Shown here: piece after piece, positions 11,621 to 23,507 of the stretch
Numbering within the stretch: the first letter of the stretch is position 1
Layout: every line of letters starts with the position of its first letter
Source of the DNA: Tridacna crocea
Taxonomy: Eukaryota > Mollusca > Bivalvia > Cardiida > Cardiidae
Direction: 5' to 3'
DNA length: 64,000 nucleotides
NCBI GenBank assembly: GCA_943736015.1
Contig: OX031059.1
Coordinates: 44,775,159 to 44,839,158 of the forward strand
The notes under the pieces: model-generated
The model's input: only the letters and a program-made list of their open reading frames with translations
Database searches by the model: none
What the model was told of the DNA's origin: nothing
Translations under genes and position numbers: made by a program

Positions 11621-11807
11621 TATCTAATTAATTAGTGGTCTATAAAATTAAGTTCTCAACTATGAAAAGAATGTTAAATTTTTATCAACATGTAATGAGT
11701 GAATGATAAGTGCTATCTCTGGGTGCAAACTATCTTTGTAAAAAGCTGAAAAAGACCTAGATAATGTGATTTTGATATACTCTGTAGCTGATATTGTCAG
11801 AATTTTT

Positions 11808-12030
11808 TTAAATTCCCAAACAACAAACTTCAGAACTTTTCAAGCTTCAAGTTCTAGCAGAGGATAATTTGATTGTAGCTCAAATAGTATTATTTTTCTC
11901 TGTATGGTTGGAAAACATGGGAAAATGAAAAACTTCTGGATACCTGTATTTTCTGTTTTTTTTTCTCTCAATGTTTTCAAATGCATTTCTTTCTTAGGGT
12001 CATCAACATTTTTGGTTCTATGGTGAAGTA
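11808..12030 (-). mobile_element. Family A, old copy
   Basis: TTAA at the left; arms and centre identifiable but the palindrome is no longer symmetric; the right end has decayed. Confidence 0.65.
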
Positions 12031-12161
12031 GAAAACATTATAGATCTAAGATTTTGCTACACAATTGTAATCTGATCTTGATTTTCTATTTTAAAAAAAA
12101 AACATAAAGGTATATCTACATCAGATGTGATGGGCAGTGAACAGGTAATGGATCCCATGTC

Positions 12162-12361
12162 TTAACCCATGAAGAAAATGGTCTTTGAAAATATTGTCGA
12201 CTAGGATAAGAATCCTGGTAGCCAGCATTTTTTCTTTTTCCCACAATATTTTCTGTTCTGTTAAAGACTAAAACCTATTCATTTTAGCTACATTTCATTT
12301 TTTTCTGCAAATGCTTTCAGATTGGACAATTCTAATATTTTGTTGCTTGGTAAAGAGTTAA
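12162..12361 (+). mobile_element. Family A copy with left deletion
   Basis: TTAA ends; about 25 bases of the left arm are missing (cttaacccatgaagaaaatg). Confidence 0.85.
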
Positions 12362-13516
12362 CAGGATGGTACATGAGTGAAATGGGTTGTTCAGTTTTCC
12401 CAATTATTCAAGATATAATGGCTTTGGGTTTTAATAGACTTGGACCGGGTTCATCATGAACTATTCATTAATGGGGTATTGATTTTTCCTGGCTTTTGTC
12501 AACAGAATTTATCAATAATTCAACTAATTGTTAATGCTTTTATGGCTTTTTTTTTTTCAAGCTCCTCATATGATAATGGTTTTTATGCATGATAGGTTTA
12601 TATTTTGAATCAAGGATGGGTGTTTAGTGCATTCAGCTTTTAACTTTTTCGACTTGTTTATTCTTGTTCCTTTTTTCAGTGTTCTTTTTTGGATATCCTT
12701 TCATTGTATCACAAACACTTCAATTGCAGAGATGTCATAATACCCTTGGTCTGCTAAAAGGTCAAACACTTAAATAATGAAGATGAAATTAACATATCAT
12801 TTGGATAAAGGCTAAATTATTGTAATTTCAAAACTAATTGTTTGGGAGAATATTGAAATAGTGTATCCCATGTAGATCTATATTCATACTGCAAAAACTT
12901 TGTTTTATTTGTGATTGTGCAGTGAGTGACAGGTAAACGTGGCTAATGCAATGATTGTGATATTAAAGGCTATTTGAGATATATATTTTATGATAGGAAA
13001 GTAAGGATTGGTTATTGCTTATTTTTCCCATGATTCATTTGACTAAAAGCTCTTGTGGTGAGCTTTATAAAGGTTCATTTCAAGCATGGGATTTATCGAA
13101 CAGGCAATAAATTAAACACAAAGGGGTTTTACTAACAAGAGAAAAGAAAGCTTTTAATTCAGGAGTAAATGATATATACCCAGTATATCTCTAAGCAATT
13201 TGCTTTATTTTTTACCTGTTAATGCAACTGCAGCTTGAATAGAAATGAAATAAAAAATATTGATGTTGATTTTAGATTATAGCTATGTAATGGACAAAAA
13301 TACTGACATTGACTTAAGATTGCGGTCTAATTTGCCTTTAGTTATAATTGTAGGGGTTTTTTTTGTACCGTACCCATGCAGCTTTTAATGTAACATTAAC
13401 TATTAGAGTTTTGCCCTTGGAGGTAGATTAGAACAAAATAAACTCACAGAACACTATATACTGCATAGTCCTGGCATCTGAATACCACTTTAATTTGAAT
13501 ATCCAAATTATAATTA
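12362..13516. other. Unannotated AT-rich stretch
   Basis: More than 1.1 kb without A copies, splice pairs or repeats that I can identify; some poly-T runs. Confidence 0.5.
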
Positions 13517-14095
13517 TTGGAGAGGTCATCAGACCTCTCCAACAGTGTTGAGTTTAAAAGGCAGACTGCCTCAGGAATTGCTGTCTAAATCCAATCTTTG
13601 TAGGGGAATTGTTCCGATACACAGTCTGTTTCGTCATGATTTTATAAAGAAATCGAAGTCTAAAAACTGAAATAGGAAATAGACGTGGTTTGTTTCTATA
13701 TCAAGAATTTCAACAAAATTGTAAGGATTTAATTACATATTCCCTTTCCAACAATTTTAATTTTGTATTACAATCTTAAATCTTAACAAAAAGAAGAAAA
13801 AGAAAAAAGAATTTCGTTAAAAATAGAAACGGACACAGCAGAAAAAATCACGTGACCTTAAAACGCGGGAAGAAGGTCGTGTGACTTACATAAATTACAA
13901 GGACGGATGAATACGGAATCCTGTTTTTGCCATCCACTTTGATGAATGTATATTTACAACTGAACAGATTTCAACTACCCGTTTATTGTCTTGCTTGTTT
14001 CTTTACATGTACCTAGATATATTTAACCTAAAAGCATAAAAAGTATTAGAAAAAAATGATGTCGACCTCTCCTGGCTTCTTTTTTAAAGAAGCCA
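13517..14095. mobile_element. Hairpin-bounded non-autonomous element (candidate)
   Basis: Begins with a perfect 11-bp hairpin (TTGGAGAGGTC/GACCTCTCCAA, 13517-13542) and ends near gacctctcc followed by a second hairpin GGCTTCTTT/AAAGAAGCC (14074-14094). The interior is non-coding and includes an inverted CpG-containing motif (tcacgtgacctt ... aaggtcgtgtga, 13849-13883). The hairpin head resembles four other elements in the window; Helentron-like by analogy only. Confidence 0.4.
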
Positions 14096-14159
14096 CTTGT
14101 ATAGTCTGAATCCTGTTATGCCTATGTCATGTGAATGCAGGAAATGCCTCTGACAACTG

Positions 14160-14605
14160 AATGCAAAAATACCAATGTCATCTGCTGTAGAAAAAGACTA
14201 TAATATGGTTGTACGATACCAAAATACCAATTTCATCTGAACACCAGAATATCCATCATCTTAATTCTTTACCATATGACATAACATTAGACTAATCCAA
14301 ATTGAAAGCAAGTGCAGATGAAAAACTTCAGGTGACTCAGAAATTGAAATTTGTTTTTGGAAGGGTAGAAATCATTGTGGAAAAAGGAGAAAATGCTGGT
14401 CAGAAGCCTTCTTTCTCAGAGTTGTGACAACGGGGGATTGTTTGGTAAAGAATTAATGCCAAAAACACACTGTAGTCTGAATTAAGAAAAAGAGCCACAT
14501 AGAATACCAAAACATCCATATAAAAAGACCTAGTTTTTTGAATACAAAAAATACCAAACCATCTGAAGTCCGTCTTTTAAATATCAAAATACCATTTAGC
14601 ATCTT
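14160..14605. repeat. Dispersed 'aataccaa..catctga' motif cluster
   Basis: About five loose copies of aaaataccaa[t/a]..catctg occur at about 14166, 14219, 14501, 14548 and 14584, with a family A copy inserted among them. Confidence 0.5.
14271..14456 (-). mobile_element. Family A copy with half palindrome deleted
   Basis: TTAA ends. Sequence jumps from gagaaaatgctggt straight to cagaagcc, so the whole second half of the palindrome is missing. Confidence 0.88.
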
Positions 14606-14689
14606 TAGCCATGTCGAGTAAAACTTGGATTGTGAATTATAGAATGGTACCTATCTTTCGTTATAAAACATCCTTATATTTCTACAGCC

Positions 14690-14987
14690 TTGGCAATGAA
14701 GGCTTTTTAAATCATTGCAGAAAAAGAAAATGTTGGGAACCAGATTATCATTCAGCCCTACGTTGTTTTTGCCTGAAAGATAAAATATGGGTATTTTTGC
14801 AATGTTTTAACCACATGGAACAGAAAGACTTCTGTAAGGGTTTTGGGAAAATGTTGGTAACCAGAATTTTCTAACCTTTCAGAGGCAATTCTATTTCCAC
14901 CATTTCAGACACATAGTCTTCTGCACCAGGTCTTGCTTTGAATTAGGACAAGTCTAAAATATTTTTGTCATAGTTACAAGAGTTAAT
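14690..14987 (+). mobile_element. Family A, degenerate composite
   Basis: Two decayed centres (ttgggaaccagattatc; ttggtaaccagaattttc) precede one right arm ending in agagttaa. Confidence 0.55.
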
Positions 14988-15401
14988 GATACCCAGCATG
15001 TTTTAGCACTTTTGTAGAATGGTCCCATTTCAGCTTGTCGAATAAAGTTTCTTGTATTTCAAATGCACAGGGAAAAAATTGCATAAATCATTCTTTAGTA
15101 TTGTCAGAAAATAGATTTCCTGCTAGCCAAGCTGTCAAAAGCTATAAGTATCAGAAGAATTGCTCTGGCAGGGAAAATTTTTCCGGCAGGGAAGATGAGA
15201 TTGTTTTTGAAAGTTCTGCTCATTTATTTCTATCAGCATGGTCTAAAATATGTTCTTTTTTCTGAACATGCCTGATAAAAGTTCCATTTAACTTGCATTA
15301 TTTCTGGATATATAACCTTTGTTTTTTGCTCAATCAAAACAAAGGCTGTTTATTTGTGACTTAGTCAATGGTTGTGATCTCAATAGACTGGAATCAGTCC
15401 G
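14988..15401. other. Unannotated stretch
   Basis: Nothing recognisable apart from a short doublet (ggcagggaa) near 15168 and 15186. Confidence 0.5.
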
Positions 15402-15630
15402 TTAACCCATTACCAAACAATCCCTGGTTTTTACGACCCTAAGATAGAAGCCTTTTGAAAACATTGTTGGGAAAGGAGAAAATGCTGGTAACCAGCATTT
15501 TCTCCTTTTCCAACAATGTTTTCTACCCTGCTTGAAACAAATTGCAATTTTTGAGTTATGTTTATTTTGCAGTCTGCAGGTGCTTTCAATTTGGACCAGT
15601 CTAAAATTCCGTTGTTTGGTAAAGGGTTAA
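15402..15630 (+). mobile_element. Family A copy, intact
   Basis: 229 bp, TTAA both sides, complete symmetric centre. Confidence 0.95.
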
Positions 15631-15980
15631 ATAGAGTTTTTTCAGTAAAAAAAAGACCATCAAATAAAACTGCACAACAAATTAATACTTTAACATTTTG
15701 GGCAAAATTAATAACAACTCCTATTTCTGTGAGTTTATGTGGTTGTAAACCTTGTTTAGGAGAATGACTCAAATGTAGGGCCCGATTGCCAGGCTATGGT
15801 CTCACTTGCAACACTTGTATTGGAGTATCCATTGGCAAGACTGCAGAACCATAGCCCAGAAATAGTGAAACCGGTGAAAAAGATAACAAATGGAGGTTAT
15901 AAAGGTTCTTCTTACAGAAAAAGATCAGATTTAGACTTTAAAAAAAAATACTAAAAGAAAAGACCCTTTAATTTGTTGAA

Positions 15981-16127
15981 ATAAACTCTTTACTAGAACT
16001 GAAAAGTTTGGACTCGTCAAAATTGAATGCATTTGCAGACAACAAATTGAATGCCACTCAAAAAAATGGAATGTGTCTCTTAAAAAAATAGGAAATGTGG
16101 TTGGTATTGGAGAAATTCCTATTGACC
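15981..16127 (-). mobile_element. Family A copy truncated by element D
   Basis: The left arm and approach to the centre are present, then D begins. No continuation was found on the far side of D. Confidence 0.7.
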
Positions 16128-16128
16128 T

Positions 16129-16326
16129 GGGTCTGTATTCACCAATTATTCTTAAGAACATTCTTTGTCTAATTCTTCAACATTTTTTGACAGTGAAAGT
16201 AACAGAACTTCTGATTGGCTAAACCAAATGGTTTAGCCAATCAGAAGTTCTGTTACTTTCACACTGATAAAAATCTGAAGAATAAGACTAAGAATATTCT
16301 TAAGAATGGTTGGTGAATATGGACCC
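16129..16326. mobile_element. Palindromic element D
   Basis: Outer inverted repeats (gggtctgtattcacca / tggtgaatatggaccc) and a perfect inner hairpin at 16193-16262 (gtgaaagtaacagaacttct / agaagttctgttactttcac). About 198 bp, no ORF. A broken relative lies at 52793-52848. Confidence 0.8.
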
Positions 16327-16773
16327 TGATGTTCTGCCCTACCATTTTGGAAAATATAGCTTGTACTGGAAATGAATATGATGTTAGTGTAATTATACAC
16401 TTGTATTATGTAGATTGCATGTTCAGATTACATAGTTCTCACAGCAGTTTATGTTTGATACTAGGTATGGTATTTCAGCAAATGTATTCTAAAACAGCTA
16501 ATTAGTTGCTGGTAGCATGTTGTGACTTGTAATTACAGGCCTATTTTCTAGGTTAGCCATGTTTTATGTGGAGAATTTTCTCTATGCTTAATGATTCAGA
16601 TTGTTCATATTGATAGCTTTAATATTCCAGATCTATTAATAATAGATATGGATAGAAAGCAATATCTCTCTATAAACAAGTAACTAAAGTCCGTGACATT
16701 TTCCTGTGTGTATCCCATAGGGCCTCATAGTGTATAGAATGTTTTTTACAAGTTCTGTCATGCTCAGGTTCTA

Positions 16774-16991
16774 TCAATTCATTACCAAACGACACAATTT
16801 TAGGTTTGTCCAAGTTGAAAGCATTTGCAGACAACAAAATGAAAGTGACTGAAAATGTGAATGTGAAGGGTAGAAAACATTGTGGGAAAAGGAGAAAATG
16901 CTGGTTACCAGCATCTCCTTTTCCCACAATGTTTTTAAGAGGCTTCTTTCTCAGGGTCATCAAAAGTTTGGATTGTGTTTTAATGGGTTAG
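16774..16991 (-). mobile_element. Family A copy
   Basis: Full length, with terminal TTAA mutated to TCAA and TTAG. The second half-palindrome lacks 'atttt' (ccagcatctcc). Confidence 0.9.
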
Positions 16992-17273
16992 TTATAGTCA
17001 TACATGTAGACTTGCTTTGTTTTCCTTCCTCTGTTCTGGTATTCTGCTTTGTTTTCATTAATAAAATGGAGAGACTTTTTCAAGCCTTTTTTTCCCTTCA
17101 ATGATTTCAACAGCTGTCTGCTTTAGAGTTCTTTGAAGACTGAATATAGATAGAAAAGAGAAAGTCTGATTGAAGTGTTGTTGATGACAAAATGTTGTAC
17201 CAGCTAGAAAAACAGTGCATACTGATTAATACATTAAATTGACAGGGCTGCAAATCCTTTTTTCTGGTTGAAA

Positions 17274-17325
17274 GGGGGTAAGGGGTGGAGGGGGGAGATT
17301 TGGGAAAGGGGGTGGGGGGGGGGGG
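17274..17325 (+). repeat. G-rich tract, potential G-quadruplex
   Basis: Runs of 5, 4, 6, 3, 5 and 12 G separated by short loops on the plus strand. Would lie in the sense strand of the inferred host transcript. Confidence 0.8.
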
Positions 17326-17465
17326 CTGAGATTTATGGTTCTTGGATTTGTGGAATGCCTGTGATATGGATGAGTTAAGATATTGAATATGAAGCAACAT
17401 TTGTAGATAAATGCCAGAACTCTCCATGGGAAGGACCAGACCGAGGACCCCAGGTTTGAAAGTTG

Positions 17466-17600
17466 ACACTGAGCTAAATGTGACTCAAGTGCTACAATTT
17501 GTTGTTGCAAGAGGAGGGGGGAACTTTGTGGGAATAGGAGAAAATGCATAATTTTGGCCTTATGGTTGTTAGAATGTGGCGTTATGTCGTAAAAGGTCAA
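17466..17600 (-). mobile_element. Family A, degenerate
   Basis: Retains ctaaatgtgactcaa, gtgggaataggagaaaatgc and a decayed right end (atgtcgtaaaagg). Confidence 0.5.
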
Positions 17601-17855
17601 TTTAGCACACAAAGCAGAATCTCATGAAGATATCATGTTCAAAGAGTTGTTCTGCTGGAAACTGTTTACAGCTCTGTTCAGAAATGTTTATGAAAGTGCC
17701 AATTCTGTTTACTTTTGCCTGTTGCCTTGGAGATCAGTTACTACCCATTAAACTTCTCAACCTGGGTCTGGGAGCTTTGGCCCTGTGAATTCCTTGTACA
17801 GATTATTCAACCCTTAGGCTGCTAAGTGTGACTCAAAGATTTTTAGAATATATTA

Positions 17856-17891
17856 TAGATTAAGATCAGACTGCTGTCTGATCTTAATCTA
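17856..17891. repeat. Family E perfect palindrome
   Basis: 16-bp arms (tagattaagatcagac / gtctgatcttaatcta) around a tgct loop. Confidence 0.9.
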
Positions 17892-18027
17892 CACTGTCCA
17901 ATTGGAAGATATTTCTTCAAAAAGAAAAGTTTGAAATAATATTATTTAGGGTTTTTCTATTGGATTTCAAGTTTTATTTGATTTATTTGGCAGGACAAGG
18001 GTTAAAATTACTTACAGTGACATTTTT

Positions 18028-18257
18028 TTAACTCTTTACCACACAATCCCTACTTTTAACGACCCTGAGAAAGAAGCCTTTTGAAAACATTGTGGGAAAA
18101 GGAGAAAATGCTGGTTACCAGCATTTTCTCCTTTTCCCAAAATGTTTTGTACCCTTCTCAAAACAAATTTCAATTTTTGAGCCACGTTTTATTTTGTCGT
18201 CTGCAAATGCTTTCAATTTGGACAAGTCTACAATTTTACCGTTTGGTAAAGAGTTAA
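18028..18257 (+). mobile_element. Family A reference copy
   Basis: Good example of the family. TTAA at each end is read as target duplication. Terminal inverted repeats start CTCTTTACCACACAA and end in GGTAAAGAG. The left arm has cctgagaaagaagccttttg. A 67-bp near-perfect palindrome runs from gaaaacattgtgggaaaagg to its complement about a single axis base. The right arm has tttgtcgtctgcaaatgctt and caatttggacaagtct. No ORF. TTAA specificity and CC[C/T]-type ends resemble piggyBac MITEs, so mobilisation by a piggyBac-like transposase elsewhere is inferred. Confidence 0.95.
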
Positions 18258-18976
18258 TACATTCGGGGGGGAAAACAAGAAAATGCTGGTAACCAACGTC
18301 TTATTTTGTAGGTGTTGGCCAGGAAATTTCACAGAGATTCAATCTTGAATTGCATGCATCAAGCATTTTGATCTTTAATATGCATTTCTTAATGGCAGGA
18401 CATGAAGGTTGTATCATTTATTTAATTTTAATTTTTCAAAGATTGCCAGGAAAGGGTCTGGTCATTGTTGATAAAATTTGTAAATGGTTTGGTTTCAAAC
18501 AGCTTCCTCATAACCACTGCTCAATGTTTGTTTAGGCAGGTGAGGGCATTTTGTTATACTAATGCCTGTTATCTGTTAGCTGTTGCTTTCATATACAATT
18601 AATTTTGGACCTTTCTCTGTTCTGGGCCAGTCACACAATCAGAACATTTTTATACTCCGCAAAATATGACTGTGTTTTTTAACTTCAGAGTAGTCCTCTG
18701 CAGAGTTTTAACTAAAGATTTAATTCCATTAAAAAAAACCCTGTCTTGTCATGGTAATAAAACTGAAAAATATTATAAATATCTTTTTTCCAAAGCAGCC
18801 TGTTGGCTTTCTGTACAAATTGGTATTGAAATTTTTCAGTGGTGGACCTATTGAGGGAGATAATCACACTACACTGTAGAATATTTGATATTTAAGTTAT
18901 TTAAAGTTGAGCTATTAAAATGTTGCTTGTTGGTCAAAACTTAACCAATAAGCCATACAAATACAGCTGTGGAAAT
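18258..18976. other. Mostly unannotated; one A centre fragment
   Basis: A fragment (gaaaatgctggtaaccaacg) lies at 18278-18297. Otherwise nothing seen. Confidence 0.5.
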
Positions 18977-18981
18977 CTGTT

Positions 18982-19118
18982 CAGGGTCCAAAATATCCAC
19001 TCGTCCATATTAGTAAAAATTTGGTGAGGGCAGGTGGATTATCGTTCTTTATTGAACTGTAGGACATGTGCAAAATGGCAGGAGGACAAGTAAGAATTCT
19101 GAAATATTTCGGACCCTG
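18982..19118. mobile_element. 137-bp TIR MITE
   Basis: Ends CAGGGTCCAAAATAT / ATATTTCGGACCCTG (14 of 15), flanked by a direct ctgtt at 18977-18981 and 19119-19123. The CAGGG end is hAT-like, but hAT duplications are normally 8 bp, so class is unsure. Confidence 0.6.
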
Positions 19119-19123
19119 CTGTT

Positions 19124-19739
19124 GGTTGAGCCCTTTTTGTCAGAGTTCCTTGATATTTGGTATGAACCATATTTCAGCGTTAAATTGTGTGCCTAAGATT
19201 TTATTGATTCTATGGGATTCAGAGTCCCATTTTGTTTCTTTTAAATCCATTTTAGTCTGCATAAATCACACTTCTGTCTGTCAGATGATACACTTTTGAT
19301 AGATCACAATTGTGTATATTGCCTTGAACCATGATTGCTTTTAAACTTAAAAGTAAATAAATCACAGAAGAGATTTAACTCAGAGACTAAACCAGGTCAT
19401 GTCAATGGAACTTCATACAAAGGGAGGATTAATTTCCCTTAGAAACAAATCTTTATAAGCTTGATCTTTCAACCATTTTGGTCTTGGAGCCAGAATGATA
19501 CCGATTGTTTTATTTTGACGGAAACCATCTTCAGCCTCAGCATTGAGTGTACCACTCCTTCGGTGTAAATCTTTGTTACTGCTTTCTTCCACTAATGAAG
19601 TAGAATTACAATATTTCTCAGGGTACAGATTGCAGGAACAAACTTGTGGCCTAGAATATGTCTGATAAGAGCAATTTCTCCCATTTCCTCTGTAAATTTA
19701 AAGCGATCTCCAGCAGTATGATAGAAACATCTAGGAAGG
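19124..19739. other. Unannotated stretch
   Basis: No gene or repeat recognised. Confidence 0.5.
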
Positions 19740-19967
19740 TTAACACTTAACCACACAGTGACGACTTCTAACAACCCTTAGGAAGAAGCCTTTTGAAAAC
19801 ATTGTGGGAAAAGGAGAAAATGCTGGTGACCAGCATTTTCTCCTTTTCCTACAAAGTTTTCAGCCCTATCAGAGTAAACTGTATCATTTGAGCCACTTTG
19901 AAATTGTTGTCTGCAAATGCACTCAATTTGGATAGGTCTAAAATTTTGCTGTGTGGTTAGGGGTTCA
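19740..19967 (+). mobile_element. Family A copy
   Basis: Full length; the right TTAA is mutated to TTCA. Confidence 0.93.
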
Positions 19968-20504
19968 AAGCGAGTTAAACCATGGTTATAAATACAAGCT
20001 CACCATAAACCAGGCTGTTTTGTGTGTGTATTTATCTTGTAATGTTGACGTAGAACACAAAACTTACTATAAATTATCAGAAATTTAAAAGAAAACAAAA
20101 AAAAAAGATCCTTGGAAAATGATTCTAAACACTTAGTTTGATTTTTCTGACAATTATTGGTTAAAATTACATGCAGTAAAATTCTGTTATAAATGCAAGT
20201 TAATGTCTAATTCAGATATAGAAGATGCTTTATGTTCAAATTTTGTATGTTTGGTGCAAAAACAGGATGCACCCTAATATAAACAGCAGTGTTATGTGAT
20301 GGGTCAGCTAAAGTAATTTTTTGCTGACAGAATGTAGGATTATTTGCGTGGGTTGGTGTCTGTTTTTGAACATATCTTTAATAGACAATGCATTCTGTGA
20401 ACTCATAAAATTTGTTTTTCTTTGAAGTGTTGCTGCAACTCACTCAGCATTACTGACATAATTTACCCTACGATCTCCTCTTTCATTGACCTCAAAGAAT
20501 GTGC
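19968..20504. other. Unannotated stretch
   Basis: AT-rich, poly-A runs, nothing else seen. Confidence 0.5.
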
Positions 20505-20655
20505 CCTGGTTACTAGTATTTTCTCCTTTTCCCACAATGTTTTTACTTTTCATATACGAAAACTATCATTTGTTCCAATCACTGATTTGTTGTCTTTACT
20601 TCAGTACTTTCAATCTAGACTGATCTAAAACTTTGATTCTGGTCAAGAGATAATC
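20505..20655 (+). mobile_element. Family A, right half only
   Basis: Starts at the palindrome axis (ctggttactagtattttctc) and continues through a mutated right arm. Confidence 0.7.
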
Positions 20656-20716
20656 ATTTGAAAAAGATCATCAAAGACTGTGATCATCTGAAGAAATGTT
20701 ACATAGTTTTTTTGGT

Positions 20717-20945
20717 TTAACTCTTTACCTCACGACAACATTTTAGACTGGTTCAAAATGAAAGCATTTGCAGACGACAATATAAAGGTGACTGAAAAAT
20801 TGAAATTGGTTCTGGGAAGGGTAGAAAACACTGTGGGAAAAGGAGAAAATGCTGGTTACCAGCATTTTCTCCTTTTCCCAAAATGTTTTCAAAAGGCTTC
20901 CTTTTCAGGGGCGTCAAAAGTAGGGATTGTGTGGTAATGAGTTAA
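20717..20945 (-). mobile_element. Family A copy, intact
   Basis: 229 bp, TTAA ends, symmetric centre. Confidence 0.95.
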
Positions 20946-21742
20946 GTAAGTTAGGTTTGAATAATTTGTTCTTTTGCTTTTATTCTTTCCACCTGAAAGA
21001 TTTATAATGCAGCTGCAGTTAAAGTCAGAAAATAGTGTATTTTGAAGCAGAGAGAAATGACTGGACCAGTTACATAATTTTAATTTTTTTTTCCCAAAAT
21101 ATCATACAAAATATATCACTACATTTTAGACCAGCCAAATCATTGCAACCAGTGTGATCTGTATCTGTTATATCTGTATTAGTAAGTCTAAGGTTTCGCC
21201 AATGTTTTCAGATTTAAATTTTGCTATTGTGTGCAGCTCTGTTACAAGTTTTTCACCATCTGATCTAGATGCAAAAGTCGCATCATAACAAATGATTTTG
21301 TGTGTGTTTCTTTGATGTCTGTGATTGTTGGATGGCGGGCTGTTGGAAGAATTGCCCAATTCCAATTTGATTTGAATTATCAGTTTACTTTCAAAGAAAG
21401 AATTAATTTGCTTGCTGAGAGATATTGCTTCCCAATCTCTTTGTGTAAATTGTATTACATTCAATTCCCTTCAGAACCTAATTAAATCTTTAAAGGCATG
21501 ATTTGTAAGGAATTGTTGCAGATTAAACTTTTACCTCATATTCATGTTTTGAATGAACAAAATTTGAAAAGAGACTTTTGAAACATTGTCAGCTAATTAA
21601 GACAGACTGTGTACGTGAGCCAGTTTCCATTTCAGAATCACCAAACAACATTACCACATGATTGATACCTATTTGTATCCAATTTCTCATTTTGGTACAA
21701 GAAATTAGTTTAAGAATTTTTTTTTTTACATCTTGTCATCAA
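20946..21742. other. Unannotated stretch
   Basis: Short open frames only; nothing supported. Confidence 0.5.
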
Positions 21743-21841
21743 TTGTTAAGATTCTCTATGTAGTGTCATTAATTTTTAAGATTCTCTAATAGTATGTAGT
21801 GTCATTAATTTTTAAGATTCTCTATGAAGTGCCATTAATTT
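21743..21841. repeat. Tandem repeat interrupted by the next element
   Basis: Three units of ttaagattctctatg...gt[g/c][t/c]cattaattttt. The next unit resumes at 23508, after the inserted element, which fixes the insertion point exactly. Confidence 0.85.
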
Positions 21842-21844
21842 TTA

Positions 21845-23507
21845 GCTCCACTGGCCGAAGGCCAGCGGGCTTATGTCATGGCCCGTTGTCCGTCGTGCGT
21901 CCGTCCGTGCGTCCGTCCGTCCGTCCGTGCGTTAACTTTTTCTTTAAACATCTTCTTCTCTGAAACTACCTATCCAATTTTGATGAAACTTCACAGAAAT
22001 CATCCTGCCATGGTCCTCTTCAGAATTTCTTGAAAGAATTTAATTCCTTCAAAAACTCTGGTTGCCATGGCAACAAAACTGAAAAATTTTGAAAATCTTT
22101 GAAAATCTTCTTGTCTGAAACCGTAAGACCTAGAGCTACCAAATTTGGCATGTAGCTTTATCTAGTGGACCTCTACCAAGTTTCTTCAAATTATAGCCCT
22201 GGGGTCAAAATTGGCCCCGCCCCGGGGGTCACAAGTTTTACATGGGCTTATTTAGGGAGAACTTTAAAACTCCTCTTCTACCTAGGCATAGGGCCTAGGG
22301 CTACTGAATTTGGGATGTGGTTTTATTTAGTGGACCTCTACCAAGTCTAAATTATAGCCCTGGGGTCAAAATTGGCCCCGCCCCGGGGGTAACAAGTTTT
22401 ACATGGGCTTATATAGGGAGAACTTCAAAATTCTTCTTCCACCTAGCCATAGGGCCTAGGGCTACTAAATTTGGCATTTAGCTTTATCTAGTGGACCTCT
22501 ACCAAGGGTTTCCAACTTATAGCCCAGGGGTCTAATTTGGCCCCGCCCCCGGGGGGTAACAAATTTTACATGGGCTTATATAGGGAAAACTTTCAAAATC
22601 TTGTTGCACCTAGCTATAAGGACTAGGGCTATCAAATTTTGCATGTAGCTTTATCTAGGGGGTCTCTACCAAGGGTGCCCAAAAGTATAGCCCTGGGGTT
22701 GAATTTAGCCCCTGTCACAGGGGATCACAAGTTTTGCATTGGCATATATAGGGAAACTTTAATAATCTACTTGTACATAGCCATAAGGCCTAGGGCTACC
22801 AAATTTTGCATGTAGCTTTATCTAATTGGCTTCTACCAAGAGGGCCAAAATTTTAACTTAGGGGGTCAAGCTTGACCCCATCCCAGGGGTCACAAGTTTT
22901 ACATTGGCTTTATAAACCTGTCTCATGAGTCACATATTTTACAGGGCCTTTTATTGAGCAAACTTGTTTTACAGGGCTTTTTATTGGGCAAGATTAAAAA
23001 ATCTTCGTGTTTATAACCACACATTCTAGTTTCATATTGTAGGTCTGGGGTCAAAATTGGCTCCATCCAGGGATCACAAGTTTAACATGGGCCTCAAGAT
23101 ATAGTCACTTTGATTTATACATTAATCAAGGGAAATAACTCTTTTTATGAAAGATAAAGTTTGGTACTATTTACCTCCCTTGATTATCAAACTGCATTGA
23201 TACATGATTGATGCTAGACATTAAGTTTTTTGATAGAAAATATTCTGTTTTCAAGTGTTATTCATTTTTTTGATGCTAATAGTTATGCTCACATAAGGTG
23301 AACAATAAATTCAGAGTAAGGTTTCTATCATTCAGCTTATTTTTCCAAGGATTTTACCTTTCATGCTAATGAATGAACCTGCTTGTACTGCCTGACAGCA
23401 TTCATTGTTTTTGAAGGCCCTCTTTTTCAAGGTCATGAACACTTCAATTTGTGTGGTAAAGGGTTAAAAAGCCAGTGGAGCGATACAGGGCCATCATGGC
23501 CCTCTTG
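21845..23507 (+). mobile_element. Pearl/Helentron-like element with 165-bp core repeats
   Basis: Inserted into the tandem repeat above, with TTA on both sides (21842-21844, 23508-23510). In order: hairpin head ctggcc-gaa-ggccag (21851-21865) and a second hairpin cgggc/gcccg; a CCGT/GCGT microsatellite (21889-21931); a degenerate leader; then five core units spaced 161-167 bp (near 22141, 22306, 22467, 22634, 22801) with atagccctggggtc and ttacatgggcttatatag; ending gccagtggagcgatac...catggccctcttg. The layout matches the pearl family of bivalves, considered non-autonomous Helentron relatives; assignment is by architecture. No ORF. Confidence 0.75.
23408..23467 (-). mobile_element. Family A right end inside the pearl-like element
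   Basis: ggccctctttttcaaggtca...gtgtggtaaagggttaa sits just before the element's own 3' end, either nested or captured. Confidence 0.6.

Noticed and set aside
15431-15772. Dozens of 60-110-codon open frames with peptides such as VGKGENAGYQHFLLF
   Set aside because: They are translations of the family A palindrome, appear on both strands of the same copies, and are explained by the repeat rather than a protein family.
17226-17612. Proline-rich open frame of 128 codons
   Set aside because: Generated by reading the G-rich tract on the opposite strand.
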